Below are positions 1 to 11,283 of a stretch of DNA of 64,000 nucleotides, in pieces. How positions within the stretch are numbered: position 1 is the stretch's first letter; every line of letters starts with the position of its first letter. The notes under the pieces were generated by a model. That model made no database searches. It had not been told where the DNA came from and saw nothing but the letters and a program-made list of their open reading frames with translations. The translations under genes were made by a program, and so were the position numbers. The stretch spans positions 186,001 through 250,000 of the forward strand of contig NZ_MAFC01000004.1 in assembly GCF_002013465.1 (NCBI RefSeq). The letters are read 5' to 3'. This DNA is from Mycobacterium sp. D16R12 (GTDB lineage: Bacteria; Actinomycetota; Actinomycetes; Mycobacteriales; Mycobacteriaceae).

Positions 1-1092
<1,092 letters not shown>

Positions 1093-1177
1093 GTCAATAT
1101 CCCCTGTACTCGTTAGGACTGGTCAGACTTCAGCGAGTCCCATCGTAGGCGCCGTCCGTGCCAGCTTTCCCGAGCAG

Positions 1178-1537
1178 TCACTCTTGGGCGGTGGTCGTGC
1201 CATCCGCGAGCGCCGCCAGGCGCCGTTCGCGGGCGATGAGGAACAACGGGAACGCGACGCTGATGGCGACGAGGAAGCAGAGCGCGATGTACACCCAGAT
1301 GTGCCTGATACCCAACCGTCGGGCCTCGATAACCATCAGGACAAGGGCCGCGATCGTGAGCAGCATCAGGTCGTTGGTCAGTGAGCCTGCGACGTGATTT
1401 GCATACGCACTGCTCACGACGTCGAACAGCTTCCCGCCGGACGAGATGTATGCGATGTTGTGCCACCAGGTGGCAACCAGGGCGATCAGCGCGATCGCGC
1501 CGTACACAAGGCAGAGGTTTCTGCGAGCGGTACTCAC
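1178..1537 (-). CDS. Small membrane protein, DUF2834-like
   Basis: About 119 residues with three hydrophobic segments: an N-terminal one (LCLVYGAIALIALVATWW), a middle one around NDLMLLTIAALVLMVIEARR, and a last one (WVYIALCFLVAISVAFPLFL) followed by ARERRL. The pattern 'EARRLGIRHIWVYI...FPLFLxxRERR' is typical of DUF2834 proteins, which are small inner-membrane proteins of unknown function. I chose GTG at 1537 (VSTARRN). A longer version from GTG at 1570 would place the start inside the hairpin at 1558-1595, which looks like the hpf terminator. Function unknown. Confidence 0.7.
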   Translation of the reverse strand: MSTARRNLCLVYGAIALIALVATWWHNIAYISSGGKLFDVVSSAYANHVAGSLTNDLMLLTIAALVLMVIEARRLGIRHIWVYIALCFLVAISVAFPLFLIARERRLAALADGTTTAQE

Positions 1538-1557
1538 AGACGGAAGTATGCGACGTG

Positions 1558-1595
1558 AAAGGGCCCCCACACCAGACCTGGCTGCGGGGCCCTTT
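1558..1595 (-). terminator. Intrinsic terminator after hpf
   Basis: A perfect 10 bp inverted repeat (aaagggcccc at 1558-1567, ggggcccttt at 1586-1595) with an 18-nt loop lies 24 bases past the hpf stop codon. On the minus strand the stem ends in TTT. This is a GC-rich stem with a short U run, as expected for an intrinsic terminator; it would separate hpf from the DUF2834 gene. Confidence 0.7.
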
Positions 1596-1619
1596 GCGCG
1601 GGTGATCCGCGCGCCCTAA

Positions 1620-2291
1620 CTACTCCCCGAGGCGTATCAGGCCGTAGTCATACGCGTGCCTGCGGTACACCACCGATGGGCGACCGGAAGACTCATCGTG
1701 GAAAAGGAAGAAGTCGTGACCGACCAATTCCATCTCGTAGAGCGCGTCATCGACCGTCATCGGTCTGGCCGGGTGATCTTTGGTTCGCACGATCTGACCC
1801 GGACCGTGGCCGTCGTCTGCCTCGGCCCCGTTGTGACTGTGCGCACCGTTCACCGCGGCGGGTGGCGTGAAGGCATCGGCGGGCAGAACCTTGGTGGCCT
1901 CGGCCAGCGATACCGGCGTCTTGTCTCCGTAGTGAACCTTGCGGCGGTCACGACCTCGTCGCAACCGGCTTTCCAGCTTGGCGGCGGCGGCTTCCAGCGC
2001 GCTGTGGAACGTGTCGGCACATGCCTCGCCCCGGACGACCGGTCCCCGGCCCCGCGCGGTGATCTCCACGCGCTGGCAGCTCTTCTTCTGGCGCCGGTTG
2101 CGTTCGTGTTCGAGTTCTACATCAAAGAGGTAAACGGTTTTGTCGTAACGTTCCAGACGGGACAGTTTGTCGTTCACAAAGATTCGAAAGTGATCGGGGA
2201 TTTCTACGTTTCGGCCCTTGACCACGATATCGGCTTGGGCTGTCCGCTCCCCGTCCTCGAGTGCAACGGATGCCTTTGATGTGCTTGACAA
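1620..2291 (-). CDS. hpf: Long-form ribosome hibernation promoting factor
   Basis: 223 residues. The N-terminal HPF/YfiA ribosome-binding domain (about residues 20-125, IVVKGRNVEIPDHFR to KLESRLRRGRDRRK) is followed by a linker and a C-terminal dimerisation domain (RPMTVDDALYEMELVGHDFFLFHDESSGRPSVVYRR). The long form is known to pair 70S ribosomes or stabilise them in stationary phase and hypoxia. The start is a TTG at 2289-2291 with a strong GGAGG six bases upstream; an ATG slightly upstream is in another frame and does not fit. The same gene follows secA1 in M. tuberculosis. A strong terminator lies just downstream. Confidence 0.93.
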   Translation of the reverse strand: MSSTSKASVALEDGERTAQADIVVKGRNVEIPDHFRIFVNDKLSRLERYDKTVYLFDVELEHERNRRQKKSCQRVEITARGRGPVVRGEACADTFHSALEAAAAKLESRLRRGRDRRKVHYGDKTPVSLAEATKVLPADAFTPPAAVNGAHSHNGAEADDGHGPGQIVRTKDHPARPMTVDDALYEMELVGHDFFLFHDESSGRPSVVYRRHAYDYGLIRLGE

Positions 2292-2596
2292 CTCATACCT
2301 CCGGTACTGAGAGTGCGCTTGCGCTCAACCCATCCGCTAGGGACTAAAGATGTTGGCGACGCGCATGTTTGATGTTTGAAGTACGCCGGAGTCGCCTGGA
2401 ACTCTGAGACGGCAGCCCGCCAGCGCTGGGGTTGGTGACCACCTCCTCCGCCGAACGGGACGCAGGCGTCCGTGTTGGTGAGCGGTTCGACCGCCCAAGC
2501 GCGGAACGTTCATAGCTTGTTGGCCCCGACGGTAGTCCGTGTTCACTCGCCTTGCCACCGATTCGGGAGAGTCGTTTCGAGATCGTCACACGATCT
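2292..2596. other. Non-coding interval between comF-like gene and hpf
   Basis: About 305 bases with no convincing gene. It must hold the hpf promoter on the minus strand, but I see no clear -35/-10 pair. Next to the comF stop is a small inverted repeat (agatcg at 2580-2585, cgatct at 2591-2596), which could be a weak terminator. Two short minus-strand frames here lack family features and a ribosome binding site and are not called. Confidence 0.5.
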
Positions 2597-3220
2597 TTAG
2601 GAGTACGTCAGCGTGAGCACGGCAGCGACCCGAAATCCCGCGGATTTCAACACTCTGACCGATTCGGCAACGGTGGCCCCGGTGGTCACAACATCGTCGA
2701 CCAGCACCAATTCGGTGGCCGGCCGCGGGGCCCGGCGCAGCGCGACACGTCCGGCGACGTTGTGCTGCCGGGCCAAAATGGACAGTCCGACCGAATCCCG
2801 CGCACCCATCTTCATCCGCAGCAGCGACGCAACATGAACGCCCGGAATCCGGGTGGCGACCGTCGCCACGGCCGTCACCGGGTCTCCGCCGCGTCCACGC
2901 GCCGCAATCCACCGAGTGGGCGCCGGAACCAACGTCAGCGGCTGCTCGACGAGGTGCCAGCGCAGCAGCTGACCCACTCCCCGCGTCAGCGCCGCCCCCA
3001 GCGGAACGGTGAGGTCACGGCGACCGCGGTCCTTCATCGTCACGATCGCCTGTCGCCGAGCGCCTGCATAGCGTCCGAGGGACAGGATGGGTACGCCAGG
3101 ATCGACCCGCGTCGTCACCACCACCGGCTCCGCGCTGAACGCACACGCGCAGGCCTCGCACCAGCGGGTGGACGGCGCCCCGCAACCGCCGCAGGCCAGC
3201 GGCAGCATCAGATCGAGCAT
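2597..3220 (-). CDS. ComF-type amidophosphoribosyltransferase family protein
   Basis: About 207 residues. The N terminus has a zinc-ribbon-like cluster (CGGCGAP...RWCEACACAF). The C terminus holds the PRPP-binding loop ELVLVDDVVTTGATVAESV of the PRTase fold. ComF homologues are linked to DNA uptake in naturally competent bacteria, but in mycobacteria the role is not known. The ATG at 3220 (MLDLMLPLACGG) matches the family start. An alternative ATG at 3301 would add 27 poorly conserved residues and would overlap the divergent acyl-CoA oxidase start in the tetramer catg, so the start is uncertain. The same gene sits next to hpf in M. tuberculosis. Confidence 0.85.
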   Translation of the reverse strand: MLDLMLPLACGGCGAPSTRWCEACACAFSAEPVVVTTRVDPGVPILSLGRYAGARRQAIVTMKDRGRRDLTVPLGAALTRGVGQLLRWHLVEQPLTLVPAPTRWIAARGRGGDPVTAVATVATRIPGVHVASLLRMKMGARDSVGLSILARQHNVAGRVALRRAPRPATELVLVDDVVTTGATVAESVRVLKSAGFRVAAVLTLTYS

Positions 3221-3299
3221 GCGAAGACTGTGCGCGCAGGGTCCGACAAGTTGCGCCGAGCTCCGATCCAGCACCTCGACCGTGACTAGGCTCGGATTC

Positions 3300-5249
3300 A
3301 TGGAGACCCGGACAGCACCCGCCGATGCCGAAGTTCTCACCTCAAACCTGCGCGTTGCACTCGACGGCCGTTTTGGTCCGATACGCGACGCCGCCCGTGA
3401 ATACCTGAACCGTGCCGACCTGTTACCCGACCCGTCGCTGACGCTCGAGGAGGCGCGCGCGCGATCACTGCAGATCATGCGCGAGCTGGTTCCCCACGGT
3501 CTACCGCAGGCGGGGTTCCGCAAGGAACACGGCGGCACCGGCGATGTCGGGGCGGCCATCGTCGGCATCGAGATGCTCGGGTACGCGGACCTGTCGCTCA
3601 TGGTCAAGGCCGGCGTGCAGTGGGGCCTGTTCGGTGGTGCGATCGAGAACCTGGGCACCGCAACCCATCACGAGCAGTACGTGGTCCCACTGATCAACCT
3701 CGATGTGCTCGGCTGTTTCGGGATGACCGAGACCGGCCATGGCTCCAATGTCCAGGCCTTGCAGACCGTCGCCACCTACGACAGCCAGACCGGCGACTTC
3801 ATCATCAACTCCGAGGGCTCACTGGCACGCAAGGACTACATCGGCGGCGCCGCCGAGCATGCCGCCGTGGCAGCGGTTTTCGCACAGCTCGTCACCGGCG
3901 GGCCCGGCGAGGAGGCAACCGGCCGCGGAGTGCATTGTTTTGTGGTGCCGATCCGGGGCGCGGACGGCAACGATCTGCCCGGGGTCACCACCAGCGACTG
4001 CGGATACAAGGGTGGCCTCGCCGGGGTCGACAACGGGCGCATCGTGTTCGACAACGTGCGGGTGCCGCGCGCCAACTTGCTCAACAAGTATGCGGACGTC
4101 GCCGCCGATGGCTCGTACAGCTCACCCATCGAGAACGAGAACAAGCGGTTCTTCACCATGCTGGGCACCCTCATCCGCGGGCGGGTCAGCGTCGCCGCCA
4201 CCTCGGGTGCGGCGGCCCGCAAGGCACTGACCATCGCGTCACGATATGCCCTGGTACGTAAGCAGTTCGACACTCCGGACAACGACGACGAGGTGATCAT
4301 CGCCGACTACCTCGTGCATCAACGCAAGCTACTGCCCTTGATCGCACGGTCTTACGCGCTCGCGTTCGCACAGAACGAACTCACCGAAGAGCTGCATGAA
4401 GTACAAACCGCAGATGAGGTGGATGGCGATCGACAGCGTCAGCTGGAAAGTGCCGCAGCGGGTTTGAAGGCGACGACCAGTTGGCATGCCCAGAACACCA
4501 TCACCGTATGCCGCGAAGCGTGCGGCGGAGCCGGGTACCTCGATGCCAACCAGCTCACCATTCTGCGGCGCGATATCGACGTATTCACCACCTTCGAGGG
4601 CGATAACACCGTGCTCACCCAGCTGGTGGCCAAGGAGCTCCTGTCCTCCTACGCCGAGGACGTGCGTGGCCTCAACGCCGTGGGCTGGACGCGGTTTATC
4701 GCCGGTATGGCCCGCGACGTGATCCTGGAACGCTCCGCGGCACGACAGGTCATTCAGACCATCCTGGACTCCTCCGACGAGGACGTCGAGGAATCCGATC
4801 TGAGCAACCGGGGCACCCAGCTGCGTCTGCTGCGCAATCGCGAGGACCACCTGCTGCGCACGGCGGCAACCCGGATGCAACGCGCCCAATCCGATGACGA
4901 AGACCCCTTCGAGGTGTTCAACTCCGCGCAGGACCACATCCTCAAGGTCGGCTCCGCGCACACCGAGCGGGTGGTGCTGGAGGCGTTCATCGAGGCGATC
5001 GACAGCTGCGACAGCAAATCAGCACAAGAGCTGCTGGAAAAGCTATGCGATCTGTTTGTCTACAGCGTGCTCGAAACCGACCTGGCCTGGTTCCTGATGC
5101 ACCGGCATGTTTCGACAGAACGAGCGAAGGCGATCAGGCGTGGTGTCAACCAACTGTGCGAGGAGCTGCGCCCGCATCTGCGCACTCTGGTGGACGCCTT
5201 CGGAATTCCCGAGGCGCTGCTCGCCACGGAGATGATCGCCGAGAACTAG
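3300..5249 (+). CDS. Acyl-CoA oxidase / acyl-CoA dehydrogenase-like flavoenzyme
   Basis: 649 residues, longer than ordinary acyl-CoA dehydrogenases (about 380-400) and close to acyl-CoA oxidases. Visible motifs: [13 protein letters not shown] (flavin/substrate region), an [13 protein letters not shown] loop, [10 protein letters not shown], and [20 protein letters not shown], which carries the EGDN signature found near the catalytic Glu of oxidases. The C-terminal extension (residues about 480-649) is helical and acidic, as in ACOX enzymes. Expected reaction: FAD-dependent 2,3-dehydrogenation of acyl-CoA in lipid breakdown. The chosen ATG at 3300 removes a long unconserved extension. The stop overlaps the convergent lpqB stop by two bases (ctag). 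It is not at this place in M. tuberculosis. Confidence 0.85.
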   Translation: METRTAPADAEVLTSNLRVALDGRFGPIRDAAREYLNRADLLPDPSLTLEEARARSLQIMRELVPHGLPQAGFRKEHGGTGDVGAAIVGIEMLGYADLSLMVKAGVQWGLFGGAIENLGTATHHEQYVVPLINLDVLGCFGMTETGHGSNVQALQTVATYDSQTGDFIINSEGSLARKDYIGGAAEHAAVAAVFAQLVTGGPGEEATGRGVHCFVVPIRGADGNDLPGVTTSDCGYKGGLAGVDNGRIVFDNVRVPRANLLNKYADVAADGSYSSPIENENKRFFTMLGTLIRGRVSVAATSGAAARKALTIASRYALVRKQFDTPDNDDEVIIADYLVHQRKLLPLIARSYALAFAQNELTEELHEVQTADEVDGDRQRQLESAAAGLKATTSWHAQNTITVCREACGGAGYLDANQLTILRRDIDVFTTFEGDNTVLTQLVAKELLSSYAEDVRGLNAVGWTRFIAGMARDVILERSAARQVIQTILDSSDEDVEESDLSNRGTQLRLLRNREDHLLRTAATRMQRAQSDDEDPFEVFNSAQDHILKVGSAHTERVVLEAFIEAIDSCDSKSAQELLEKLCDLFVYSVLETDLAWFLMHRHVSTERAKAIRRGVNQLCEELRPHLRTLVDAFGIPEALLATEMIAEN

Positions 5250-6997
5250 CCCGTCAGCACGGGAATCGCCTGCGGCGTCATGAGGGGACGCACCTCGATC
5301 CACCGCTCCTCCGGGGTGCCCAGTCCCGTCAGTTGCAGCACGCCACGAGCATCGGCGATGTAGATGATGGCCGGCGAGGCGACAATCGTCGATACCGGCG
5401 TCAGTAGATTGCGGTCGTCCAGATCGGAGTTCACTCCGTCGAGATTCACGTTGGCCACCAGATGCGACCCGTCGTTACGCGCCACCGCGATGTCGTCACC
5501 GGTGCGCCAGGCCAGCGACACCGCGGAGTTTCCGAGGCCGAAACCGAGACGGCGCGGGTGCACCAGTGCGTAATCGCCGCTGTCGGTCTGTACCACCGTC
5601 GCCATGATCACCTGGCCGTCGATGATCATCGCGGCACGCGTGCCGTCACGTGACAACGCCAGTTCGGTGATCAGTCCCTTGTAATTCTGCGCCACCGCCG
5701 ATGATTCGACCGGCAGCACCGCCACCATGGACGTGGTGGCTTCCTGGATGACCCTGACCACCCGGCCACCATCGATGACCACCCATACCGCGTCGTCAAG
5801 GGCCCAGGTCGGGCGGGTCAACGTCTTACCGCCGACCGCTTCGCTGCCGTTCGCACCGTTGGCGCCCACCCACATCGACATCAGCGGATCTTCTCCGGCC
5901 TGCACCCGGATCACCGACGCCACCTGACGCCCGCTGCGCGATAGTGCTGCCGAAACTTGGCTTCCCACTTGACCAAACGATCCGCGCACCGGCGCTGCCG
6001 TGTCACGGTCGACCGTCACCAGCGACCCATTCAGCAGTCCGTAGAGGCCCACCCCCGCGCCCTCGGAGGCACCGGGGTCGGTCGAAGCGACGTTCTGAGT
6101 GCTCCAGCCCTGTGCCAACTGCTCATCCAGCGGAGCGCCGTTGACCTGCAGGACGTACGGTCCGGCGATACCGGCGCGCGACAGCGTCCAAATCACCTGC
6201 GCGGCAAGGAACTGCCGGGTCCGCTGATCCGGCGTCAGATCGCCTTCCAGATCGACACGCACGCCACCGTAGCCGCGCCCCACGTCCACCCTGCTGCCAT
6301 CGGTGCGCGTCACGGGTCCACGCAGCCGCAGGCCGTTGAGGTGATTACGCACCGCCCCAGCCAGTTCCGGGCGCGGACCGGATAAGAGTTTGTAGACGAG
6401 CTCGGTGGCCAGCAGATCGGGGTCGTTGACCGCCACATAGCGCGGATCGGGCACCACGGTGCGACCGGCGGGATCCGCGAAGTACACGGTGTATCGCCGA
6501 TAGGTGGCCTGGAACTGCGCCCAGTCCAGGAAGACCCCATTGGGCAGCGAGTCGATTCGCCACTCGCCGTTGACCTTCACCAGCGTGAACTGGGGATCTT
6601 GGGTATCCCCTTGAGCGGTCTCGAACACCCCGATATCGGACAAGGTGCCCAATTTGTTGGCACGCACATTGATCGTCCAGCGGTCGACACCGCGCTGGTC
6701 GGCGAAGATCGGCGACTCGATGAGCACCGCGTCACCTGCGTCATCCCATGTCCGCGAGCCGGATTCGGTGAGGAACTGCCGGGCGGCCCGGTGTCTGTTC
6801 GACGGTTCGGCGGTGGCCTTCAAGAACTCGCGCAACACCGTCTCGGGTTCCATCCCCGGTGTGGGTGCCGGCACCCCCGGCGGCAGCGGTCGCTGCACCG
6901 TGCCGATGGCTTGCGGAGACGAGGAGGACGGCACCCCGGCACAGCCGGTGATCCCGAGTGCCACCGCGGCCAGCGTCGCGGCCAGCTTGCGGCGCAT
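5246..6997 (-). CDS. lpqB: Lipoprotein LpqB, partner of the MtrAB system
   Basis: 583 residues. The N terminus is a lipoprotein signal peptide ([19 protein letters not shown]) with Cys19 as the lipidated residue. A GerMN-like domain (about residues 180-300, including [12 protein letters not shown]) and a C-terminal beta-propeller-like region follow. In mycobacteria LpqB binds the sensor kinase MtrB outside the membrane and modulates signalling to MtrA. Its ATG overlaps the mtrB stop as ATGA (6994-6997), so translation is coupled. The start is secured by the lipobox and the overlap. Confidence 0.95.
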   Translation of the reverse strand: MRRKLAATLAAVALGITGCAGVPSSSSPQAIGTVQRPLPPGVPAPTPGMEPETVLREFLKATAEPSNRHRAARQFLTESGSRTWDDAGDAVLIESPIFADQRGVDRWTINVRANKLGTLSDIGVFETAQGDTQDPQFTLVKVNGEWRIDSLPNGVFLDWAQFQATYRRYTVYFADPAGRTVVPDPRYVAVNDPDLLATELVYKLLSGPRPELAGAVRNHLNGLRLRGPVTRTDGSRVDVGRGYGGVRVDLEGDLTPDQRTRQFLAAQVIWTLSRAGIAGPYVLQVNGAPLDEQLAQGWSTQNVASTDPGASEGAGVGLYGLLNGSLVTVDRDTAAPVRGSFGQVGSQVSAALSRSGRQVASVIRVQAGEDPLMSMWVGANGANGSEAVGGKTLTRPTWALDDAVWVVIDGGRVVRVIQEATTSMVAVLPVESSAVAQNYKGLITELALSRDGTRAAMIIDGQVIMATVVQTDSGDYALVHPRRLGFGLGNSAVSLAWRTGDDIAVARNDGSHLVANVNLDGVNSDLDDRNLLTPVSTIVASPAIIYIADARGVLQLTGLGTPEERWIEVRPLMTPQAIPVLTG

Positions 6998-8724
6998 CAG
7001 GACGACTCTCGCACGTGTTCGGTCTTGGCGCCCGAGGTCCGCATCGGCGTCGTCTCCTGCTCCCCCGGTTGGGTTCCGCGCTCTGCGGGCTGCGTTCCCC
7101 GCGAAACCGGACGGCGCACACCAGCACTCGGACGGCTGACGGGGTTCAACGGAAGGGGGCTCGTTGTCACTTTATGCCCGCGAACCAAAGGCACCGTCAA
7201 CCGGAACAACGCCCCCTTGCCCGGTTCGCCCCACGCCTCCAGTCGTCCCTGGTGCAACCGAGCGTCTTCGACGCTGATCGCCAGCCCCAGTCCGGTGCCG
7301 CCGGAATGACGCTTGCGCGACGGGTCGGCACGCCAGAACCTGTTGAACACCAGTTTTTCCTCACCGGGGCGCAGACCCACCCCGAGATCTCGCACGGTGA
7401 CGGCAACGCTGTCGACATCGGCCGCCATCCGGATGGTGACGGGCTTGTGCTCGCTGTGGTCGATCGCGTTGGCGACCAGGTTGCGCAGAATTCGTTCCAC
7501 GCGACGGGGATCCACCTCGGCGATGATCTCGGTATCTGGCATGTCGAGCTCTACCACGGTGTCCAGCTCGTCGGCCAGGTGCTTGACCGAGGCCACCACG
7601 GTCTTGACGGTATCGCGCAGGTCCACCTGCTCCACGGCGAGCTCGGCCACGCCGGCATCGTGCCGCGAGATTTCCAGAAGATCGGCCAACAGCGTTTCAA
7701 ACCGGTCCAGCTCATTGGTCATCAGCTCGGCGGAACGCTGCAGCGCCGGGTCGAGCTCCTCGCGGTTGTCGTAGATGAGATCGGCCGCCATCCGCACCGT
7801 GGTCAGTGGGGTGCGCAGTTCGTGGCTGACGTCAGAGGTGAAGCGGCGCTGCAGATTTCCGAACTCTTCGAGCTGAGTGATCTCGCGCGAGAGGCTTTCC
7901 GCCATATCGTTGAACGAGACCGCGAGTCGCGCCATATCGTCGACACCGCGCACCGGCATGCGTTCTGACAGATGCCCTTCGGCGAACCGCTCGGCAATGC
8001 GGGAGGCCGACCGCACCGGCAACACCACCTGACGGGCGACCAGCAGCGCGGCGGCGGCCAACAGCACCAGCAGCACCACACCACCGGTGACGATGGTGCC
8101 GCGCACCAGCGAAATGGTGCTTTCCTCGCTCGACAGCGGGAAGACCAGGTACAGCTCGAGCGCGGTGACCTTCGATGTGGTCGGCGAGCCGATGACAAGA
8201 GCCTTCCCCGAGAAGCTCTCGGTGTGGACTGTCGAATACTGATAACTGACCTGACCGGCCTTGACGAATTCGCGCAGCGGGCCCGGGATCTGACTGGCCG
8301 GACCTGCCGACGTCGCCTCGCGGGGCCCATCACCGGGAACCAGGAGGACCGCGTCAAACGCTCCCGCGCCGCCGCCTTCGGATCCCTTGCTGCCATTCAG
8401 CAGCTGGTTACGGGCCAACTCCAGGCTGCTCTGCAGCGACCGAGTCTCCTCGCCACCGACGTCATCGCTGACGATGACGCGAGCGCGCTCCAACTCTTCG
8501 GTCGCAGCCCGAGTCTTCGATTCCAGGATGCGGTCGGTCACCTGGCTCGTGAGCACGAATCCCAGGATCAGGATGACCAGGGAGGACAGCGCCAAATTGG
8601 ACACCACCACCCGCACCTGCAGGGAACGGCGCCAGGTGAACCCCACCGCTCGACTCAGCGCCTTCAGTCCGCGTATCAGTGGTGCCGATCGCCGCTGAAT
8701 GCGCCGCTTCGAGCTGAAGATCAC
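6997..8724 (-). CDS. mtrB: Sensor histidine kinase MtrB
   Basis: 575 residues. Two membrane segments flank an extracytoplasmic domain (first near residues 37-60, [16 protein letters not shown]; second near 210-232, [21 protein letters not shown]). A HAMP domain follows, then the HisKA phosphoacceptor box [14 protein letters not shown] and a HATPase domain with [10 protein letters not shown] and [10 protein letters not shown]. It phosphorylates MtrA and controls cell division, cell-wall and osmotic responses in Actinobacteria. The GTG start at 8724 overlaps the mtrA stop (GTGA), and the stop overlaps lpqB, giving a fully coupled mtrA-mtrB-lpqB operon. Confidence 0.97.
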   Translation of the reverse strand: MIFSSKRRIQRRSAPLIRGLKALSRAVGFTWRRSLQVRVVVSNLALSSLVILILGFVLTSQVTDRILESKTRAATEELERARVIVSDDVGGEETRSLQSSLELARNQLLNGSKGSEGGGAGAFDAVLLVPGDGPREATSAGPASQIPGPLREFVKAGQVSYQYSTVHTESFSGKALVIGSPTTSKVTALELYLVFPLSSEESTISLVRGTIVTGGVVLLVLLAAAALLVARQVVLPVRSASRIAERFAEGHLSERMPVRGVDDMARLAVSFNDMAESLSREITQLEEFGNLQRRFTSDVSHELRTPLTTVRMAADLIYDNREELDPALQRSAELMTNELDRFETLLADLLEISRHDAGVAELAVEQVDLRDTVKTVVASVKHLADELDTVVELDMPDTEIIAEVDPRRVERILRNLVANAIDHSEHKPVTIRMAADVDSVAVTVRDLGVGLRPGEEKLVFNRFWRADPSRKRHSGGTGLGLAISVEDARLHQGRLEAWGEPGKGALFRLTVPLVRGHKVTTSPLPLNPVSRPSAGVRRPVSRGTQPAERGTQPGEQETTPMRTSGAKTEHVRESS

Positions 8725-9407
8725 GGGGGTCCGGCCTTATATCCCACTCCTCGAACGGTCAACACCACGGTCGGATTCTCCGGGTCCTTCTCGACCTTCG
8801 CCCGCAGCCGCTGCACGTGGACGTTCACCAGCCGGGTATCGGCCGGGTGACGGTAACCCCACACCTGTTCGAGCAGCACATCACGAGTAAACACCTGGCG
8901 CGGTTTACGTGCCAGCGCCACCAGCAGGTCGAACTCCAGTGGGGTCAGGGAGATCTGCTCGCCCTCGCGCGTCACCTTGTGCGCGGGCACATCGATCTCG
9001 ATACCCGCGATGTTCAGCAGCTCGGCCGGCTCATCGTCATTACGCCGCAGCCGGGCACGGATGCGGGCGACGAGCTCCTTGGGTTTGAACGGCTTCATGA
9101 TGTAGTCGTCGGCACCGGACTCCAGGCCAAGCACCACGTCCACGGTGTCGGTCTTGGCGGTGAGCATGACGATCGGAACGCCGGAATCGGAACGCAGCAC
9201 CCGGCATACGTCGATGCCATTCATCCCGGGCAACATGAGGTCCAACAGAACCAAATCAGGGCGCAGCTCGCGAACGGCGGTGAGCGCCTGGGTGCCGTCG
9301 CTCACCACTGCCGTCTCGAAGCCCTCCCCGCGCAACACGATGGTGAGCATCTCTGCCAATGACGCGTCATCGTCGACAACAAGGATCCTTTGCCTCATAG
9401 ATCCCAT
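8721..9407 (-). CDS. mtrA: Response regulator MtrA
   Basis: 228 residues, the usual MtrA length. The receiver domain begins [13 protein letters not shown] with phosphoacceptor Asp in [11 protein letters not shown] and the conserved Lys in [14 protein letters not shown]. The C-terminal winged helix of the OmpR type contains [19 protein letters not shown] and [18 protein letters not shown]. MtrA is an essential DNA-binding regulator of replication, division and cell-wall genes. ATG at 9407 (MGSMRQR) was chosen; ATG at 9398 is also possible. Only 51 bases separate it from the acyl-CoA synthetase stop, so its promoter must lie in or beyond that gene. Confidence 0.97.
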   Translation of the reverse strand: MGSMRQRILVVDDDASLAEMLTIVLRGEGFETAVVSDGTQALTAVRELRPDLVLLDLMLPGMNGIDVCRVLRSDSGVPIVMLTAKTDTVDVVLGLESGADDYIMKPFKPKELVARIRARLRRNDDEPAELLNIAGIEIDVPAHKVTREGEQISLTPLEFDLLVALARKPRQVFTRDVLLEQVWGYRHPADTRLVNVHVQRLRAKVEKDPENPTVVLTVRGVGYKAGPP

Positions 9408-9458
9408 CGTGTCACTAGATCGTGACAAAACCGGGGTACCAAGGGGGCGAGTTGCGAA

Positions 9459-10997
9459 CTAGTCTCCGGCGAGCTGCGCGCGGACCTTGAACTTCTGAAT
9501 CTTGCCGGTGGCGGTTCTGGGCAAGGAGTCGACGAACTCGACACGCTTGGGGCACTTGTACCCGGCCAGATTCTCCCGGCAGTGCGCGACGAGTTCCGGA
9601 CCCGTTGGCGGGTCGTCCCCTGGTGCCGCCTCGGCGATCACCACGACCGCCGTGACGAGCTCGCCCCATTTCTCGTCGGGCACGCCGACGACCGCGGCCT
9701 CCCGAACCCCGGGATGAGATATCAGCGCGTCTTCCACTTCGATGGAGGACACGTTCTCGCCACCAGTGATGATGATGTCCTTCTTGCGGTCCGAGATGCT
9801 GAGGTAACCGTCGGACATCGATCCGCGGTCACCAGTGTGAAACCAATTGCCTGCCAACGCCTCCGTGGTGGCCTCCGGCTGGTCCCAGTAGCCGTCGAGA
9901 TTCGTATTCGACTGGGTGAGCACCTCGCCGTCCTCGGCGATCGACACCCGGACACCGATCGCCGGAGCGCCCGCACGGCCCAGCATGCGCGCCTGCTGAT
10001 GATCGTCGAGGTCTGCCCATTCGGACCGAAACCTATTCATCGTGATGAGTGGCGCGGTTTCGGTAAGCCCATAAATCTGGATGAACTCCCAGCCGAGTTC
10101 TGCACGCACCCGCGCGATCGTGCGCGTAGGGGGCGGCGCTCCGGCCACGATGATCCGAACCCGGTCCCGGCCGGGAATGGGTCCTTGCCAACGCGCGGCG
10201 GCATCCAGCACGGAATCGACGACCGTTGGCGCCGCGCACATCACGGTGACGCCGTGTTCCTCGACGCGTCGCAGGATCTCGTCTCCGTCGATCTTGCGCA
10301 GCACGATGTGCCGACCACCCATTCCGGTCGCCGCATACGGCCAGCCCCAGCCGTTGCAGTGGAACATCGGCAATGTGTGCAGCAGCACATCGTCATCGCG
10401 CAGGGTCGCGTGCAACCCGAAGACAACGGCGTTGAGCCAGATATTTCTATGGGTCAGCTGCACGCCCTTGGGCCGGCTCGTGGTTCCCGAGGTGTAATTC
10501 AGTGTGGCGGTGGATGCTTCAACACCCGACCACGGCCGCGGATCTGCGGTATGCGGGGATCCGGTTACACCGAATATCGCGGCATCGTCCTCTCCCAGCA
10601 CAAAATTGTGAGGGGCGCGCACGGTATCCAGCAGGCCGCGCACCTCCGGGTCCACGATCAGCACCGAAGCGCGCGAATGCTCGATGATGTACTCGATCTC
10701 GGCGGGTGCCAAGCGAAAGTTGATGGGCACCAGGATCCGTCCCCACCCGGACACCCCGAAGAACGAGGTGAGCAGTCGCGCGCTGTTCTGCGAGACGATC
10801 GCCACGCGCTCCCCCGGTCCGATGCCCAGATCGTCGAGCGCCGCGGCCTGACCACGCGCCCGCTCGGCGAGCTGCCGGTAGCTCAACGCTCCCCAGGAGG
10901 GTGCCGGTTGCGTCGGCTCGTCGACCACCCCGATGCGGTCGGGGTACACCAGCTCGGCACGGTCCAGGAAATCTCGCACGCTCAGGTCGAAGAACAC
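9459..10997 (-). CDS. Fatty acyl-CoA/acyl-AMP synthetase (FadD-like AMP-binding enzyme)
   Basis: About 512 residues of the ANL superfamily. Motifs: the P-loop LNYTSGTTSRPKGVQLTH, IYGLTETAPL, GDRGSMSDGYLSISDRKKDIIITGGENVSS, and the C-terminal catalytic Lys in RTATGKIQKFK. It should activate a carboxylic acid (probably medium or long chain) as acyl-AMP and then acyl-CoA. GTG at 10997 (VFFDLSVRDFL) with AGGA upstream is preferred; a longer version from 11132 would run over the likely mgtC promoter. The gene lies between mtrA and tmk, where M. tuberculosis has none. Substrate not predictable by eye. Confidence 0.88.
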   Translation of the reverse strand: MFFDLSVRDFLDRAELVYPDRIGVVDEPTQPAPSWGALSYRQLAERARGQAAALDDLGIGPGERVAIVSQNSARLLTSFFGVSGWGRILVPINFRLAPAEIEYIIEHSRASVLIVDPEVRGLLDTVRAPHNFVLGEDDAAIFGVTGSPHTADPRPWSGVEASTATLNYTSGTTSRPKGVQLTHRNIWLNAVVFGLHATLRDDDVLLHTLPMFHCNGWGWPYAATGMGGRHIVLRKIDGDEILRRVEEHGVTVMCAAPTVVDSVLDAAARWQGPIPGRDRVRIIVAGAPPPTRTIARVRAELGWEFIQIYGLTETAPLITMNRFRSEWADLDDHQQARMLGRAGAPAIGVRVSIAEDGEVLTQSNTNLDGYWDQPEATTEALAGNWFHTGDRGSMSDGYLSISDRKKDIIITGGENVSSIEVEDALISHPGVREAAVVGVPDEKWGELVTAVVVIAEAAPGDDPPTGPELVAHCRENLAGYKCPKRVEFVDSLPRTATGKIQKFKVRAQLAGD

Positions 10998-11058
10998 GCA
11001 CCAATCCTGCCGTCCCGCTCCCCATGTGGCGTGGATATCCACGAAGCGAAGGTGCATC

Positions 11059-11088
11059 TTGCCGGTCACCGGCAGACGGGTGTTTAAT
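11059..11088 (+). promoter_or_regulatory. Putative sigma-A-like promoter of the mgtC leader
   Basis: TTGCCG at 11059-11064 and TTTAAT at 11083-11088 are separated by 18 bases, close to the housekeeping consensus. A transcript starting near 11095 would carry a leader of roughly 190 nt before mgtC, containing the leader ORF and terminator described next. Confidence 0.4.
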
Positions 11089-11137
11089 GATGGCGCTTTG
11101 TTCAGCAGTGGTTCATGTGCGCTTTGCGCCAACGCCT

Positions 11138-11173
11138 AGGAGGTGACGCGACTATGTCCGATAGTCAACCTCC
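11138..11173 (+). promoter_or_regulatory. Leader hairpin that can hide the leader-peptide SD
   Basis: ggaggt (11139-11144) can pair with acctcc (11168-11173), and gactat (11150-11155) with atagtc (11161-11166). Together they form a stem that would sequester both the Shine-Dalgarno and the ATG of the leader ORF. The acctcc arm covers its first proline codons, so translation would open it. It ends 10 bases before the terminator stem, so the two form a leader of two hairpins. Confidence 0.5.
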
Positions 11174-11195
11174 GAGTATCCCCAGCGCCTTCTAA
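11154..11195 (+). CDS. 13-residue Pro-containing leader peptide ahead of mgtC
   Basis: A short ORF, MSDSQPPSIPSAF, has a perfect AGGAGGT Shine-Dalgarno sequence at 11138-11144 nine bases before its ATG, which is much stronger than most ribosome binding sites in this window. Three of 13 codons are proline (CCT, CCG, CCC). Its last codons and TAA stop sit inside the 5' arm of a terminator hairpin (11184-11224). Pro-rich leader ORFs are known to control mgtC and mgtA by attenuation in Salmonella; a similar role here is an inference from position and architecture. No homology was checked. Confidence 0.6.
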   Translation: MSDSQPPSIPSAF

Positions 11196-11227
11196 CGCAG
11201 ACCCGGGTCGCGCTCGAAGGCGCTTTT
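11184..11227 (+). terminator. Intrinsic terminator (attenuator) in the mgtC leader
   Basis: A perfect 9 bp inverted repeat (agcgccttc at 11184-11192, gaaggcgct at 11216-11224) is followed directly by ttt and gtt. The 23-nt loop contains a nested palindrome, acccgggt. It lies before the mgtC start at 11284 and overlaps the end of the leader ORF, so a ribosome at the leader stop would block its folding. This fits transcription attenuation rather than simple termination of an upstream gene, because the upstream gene is divergent. Confidence 0.65.
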
Positions 11228-11283
11228 GTTGCACCACACACGTGCGTGCACCTCGAAGCCACTGCGAGAGAACAGGACCCTTC

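Noticed and set aside
2344..2589. Short minus-strand frames between comF-like gene and hpf
   Set aside because: No recognisable domain, no ribosome binding site and Arg/Ser-rich composition typical of chance frames.
11138..11230. M-box Mg2+ riboswitch ahead of mgtC
   Set aside because: The leader is only about 190 nt and I could not match the conserved M-box core. The translated leader ORF plus terminator explains the structure better.
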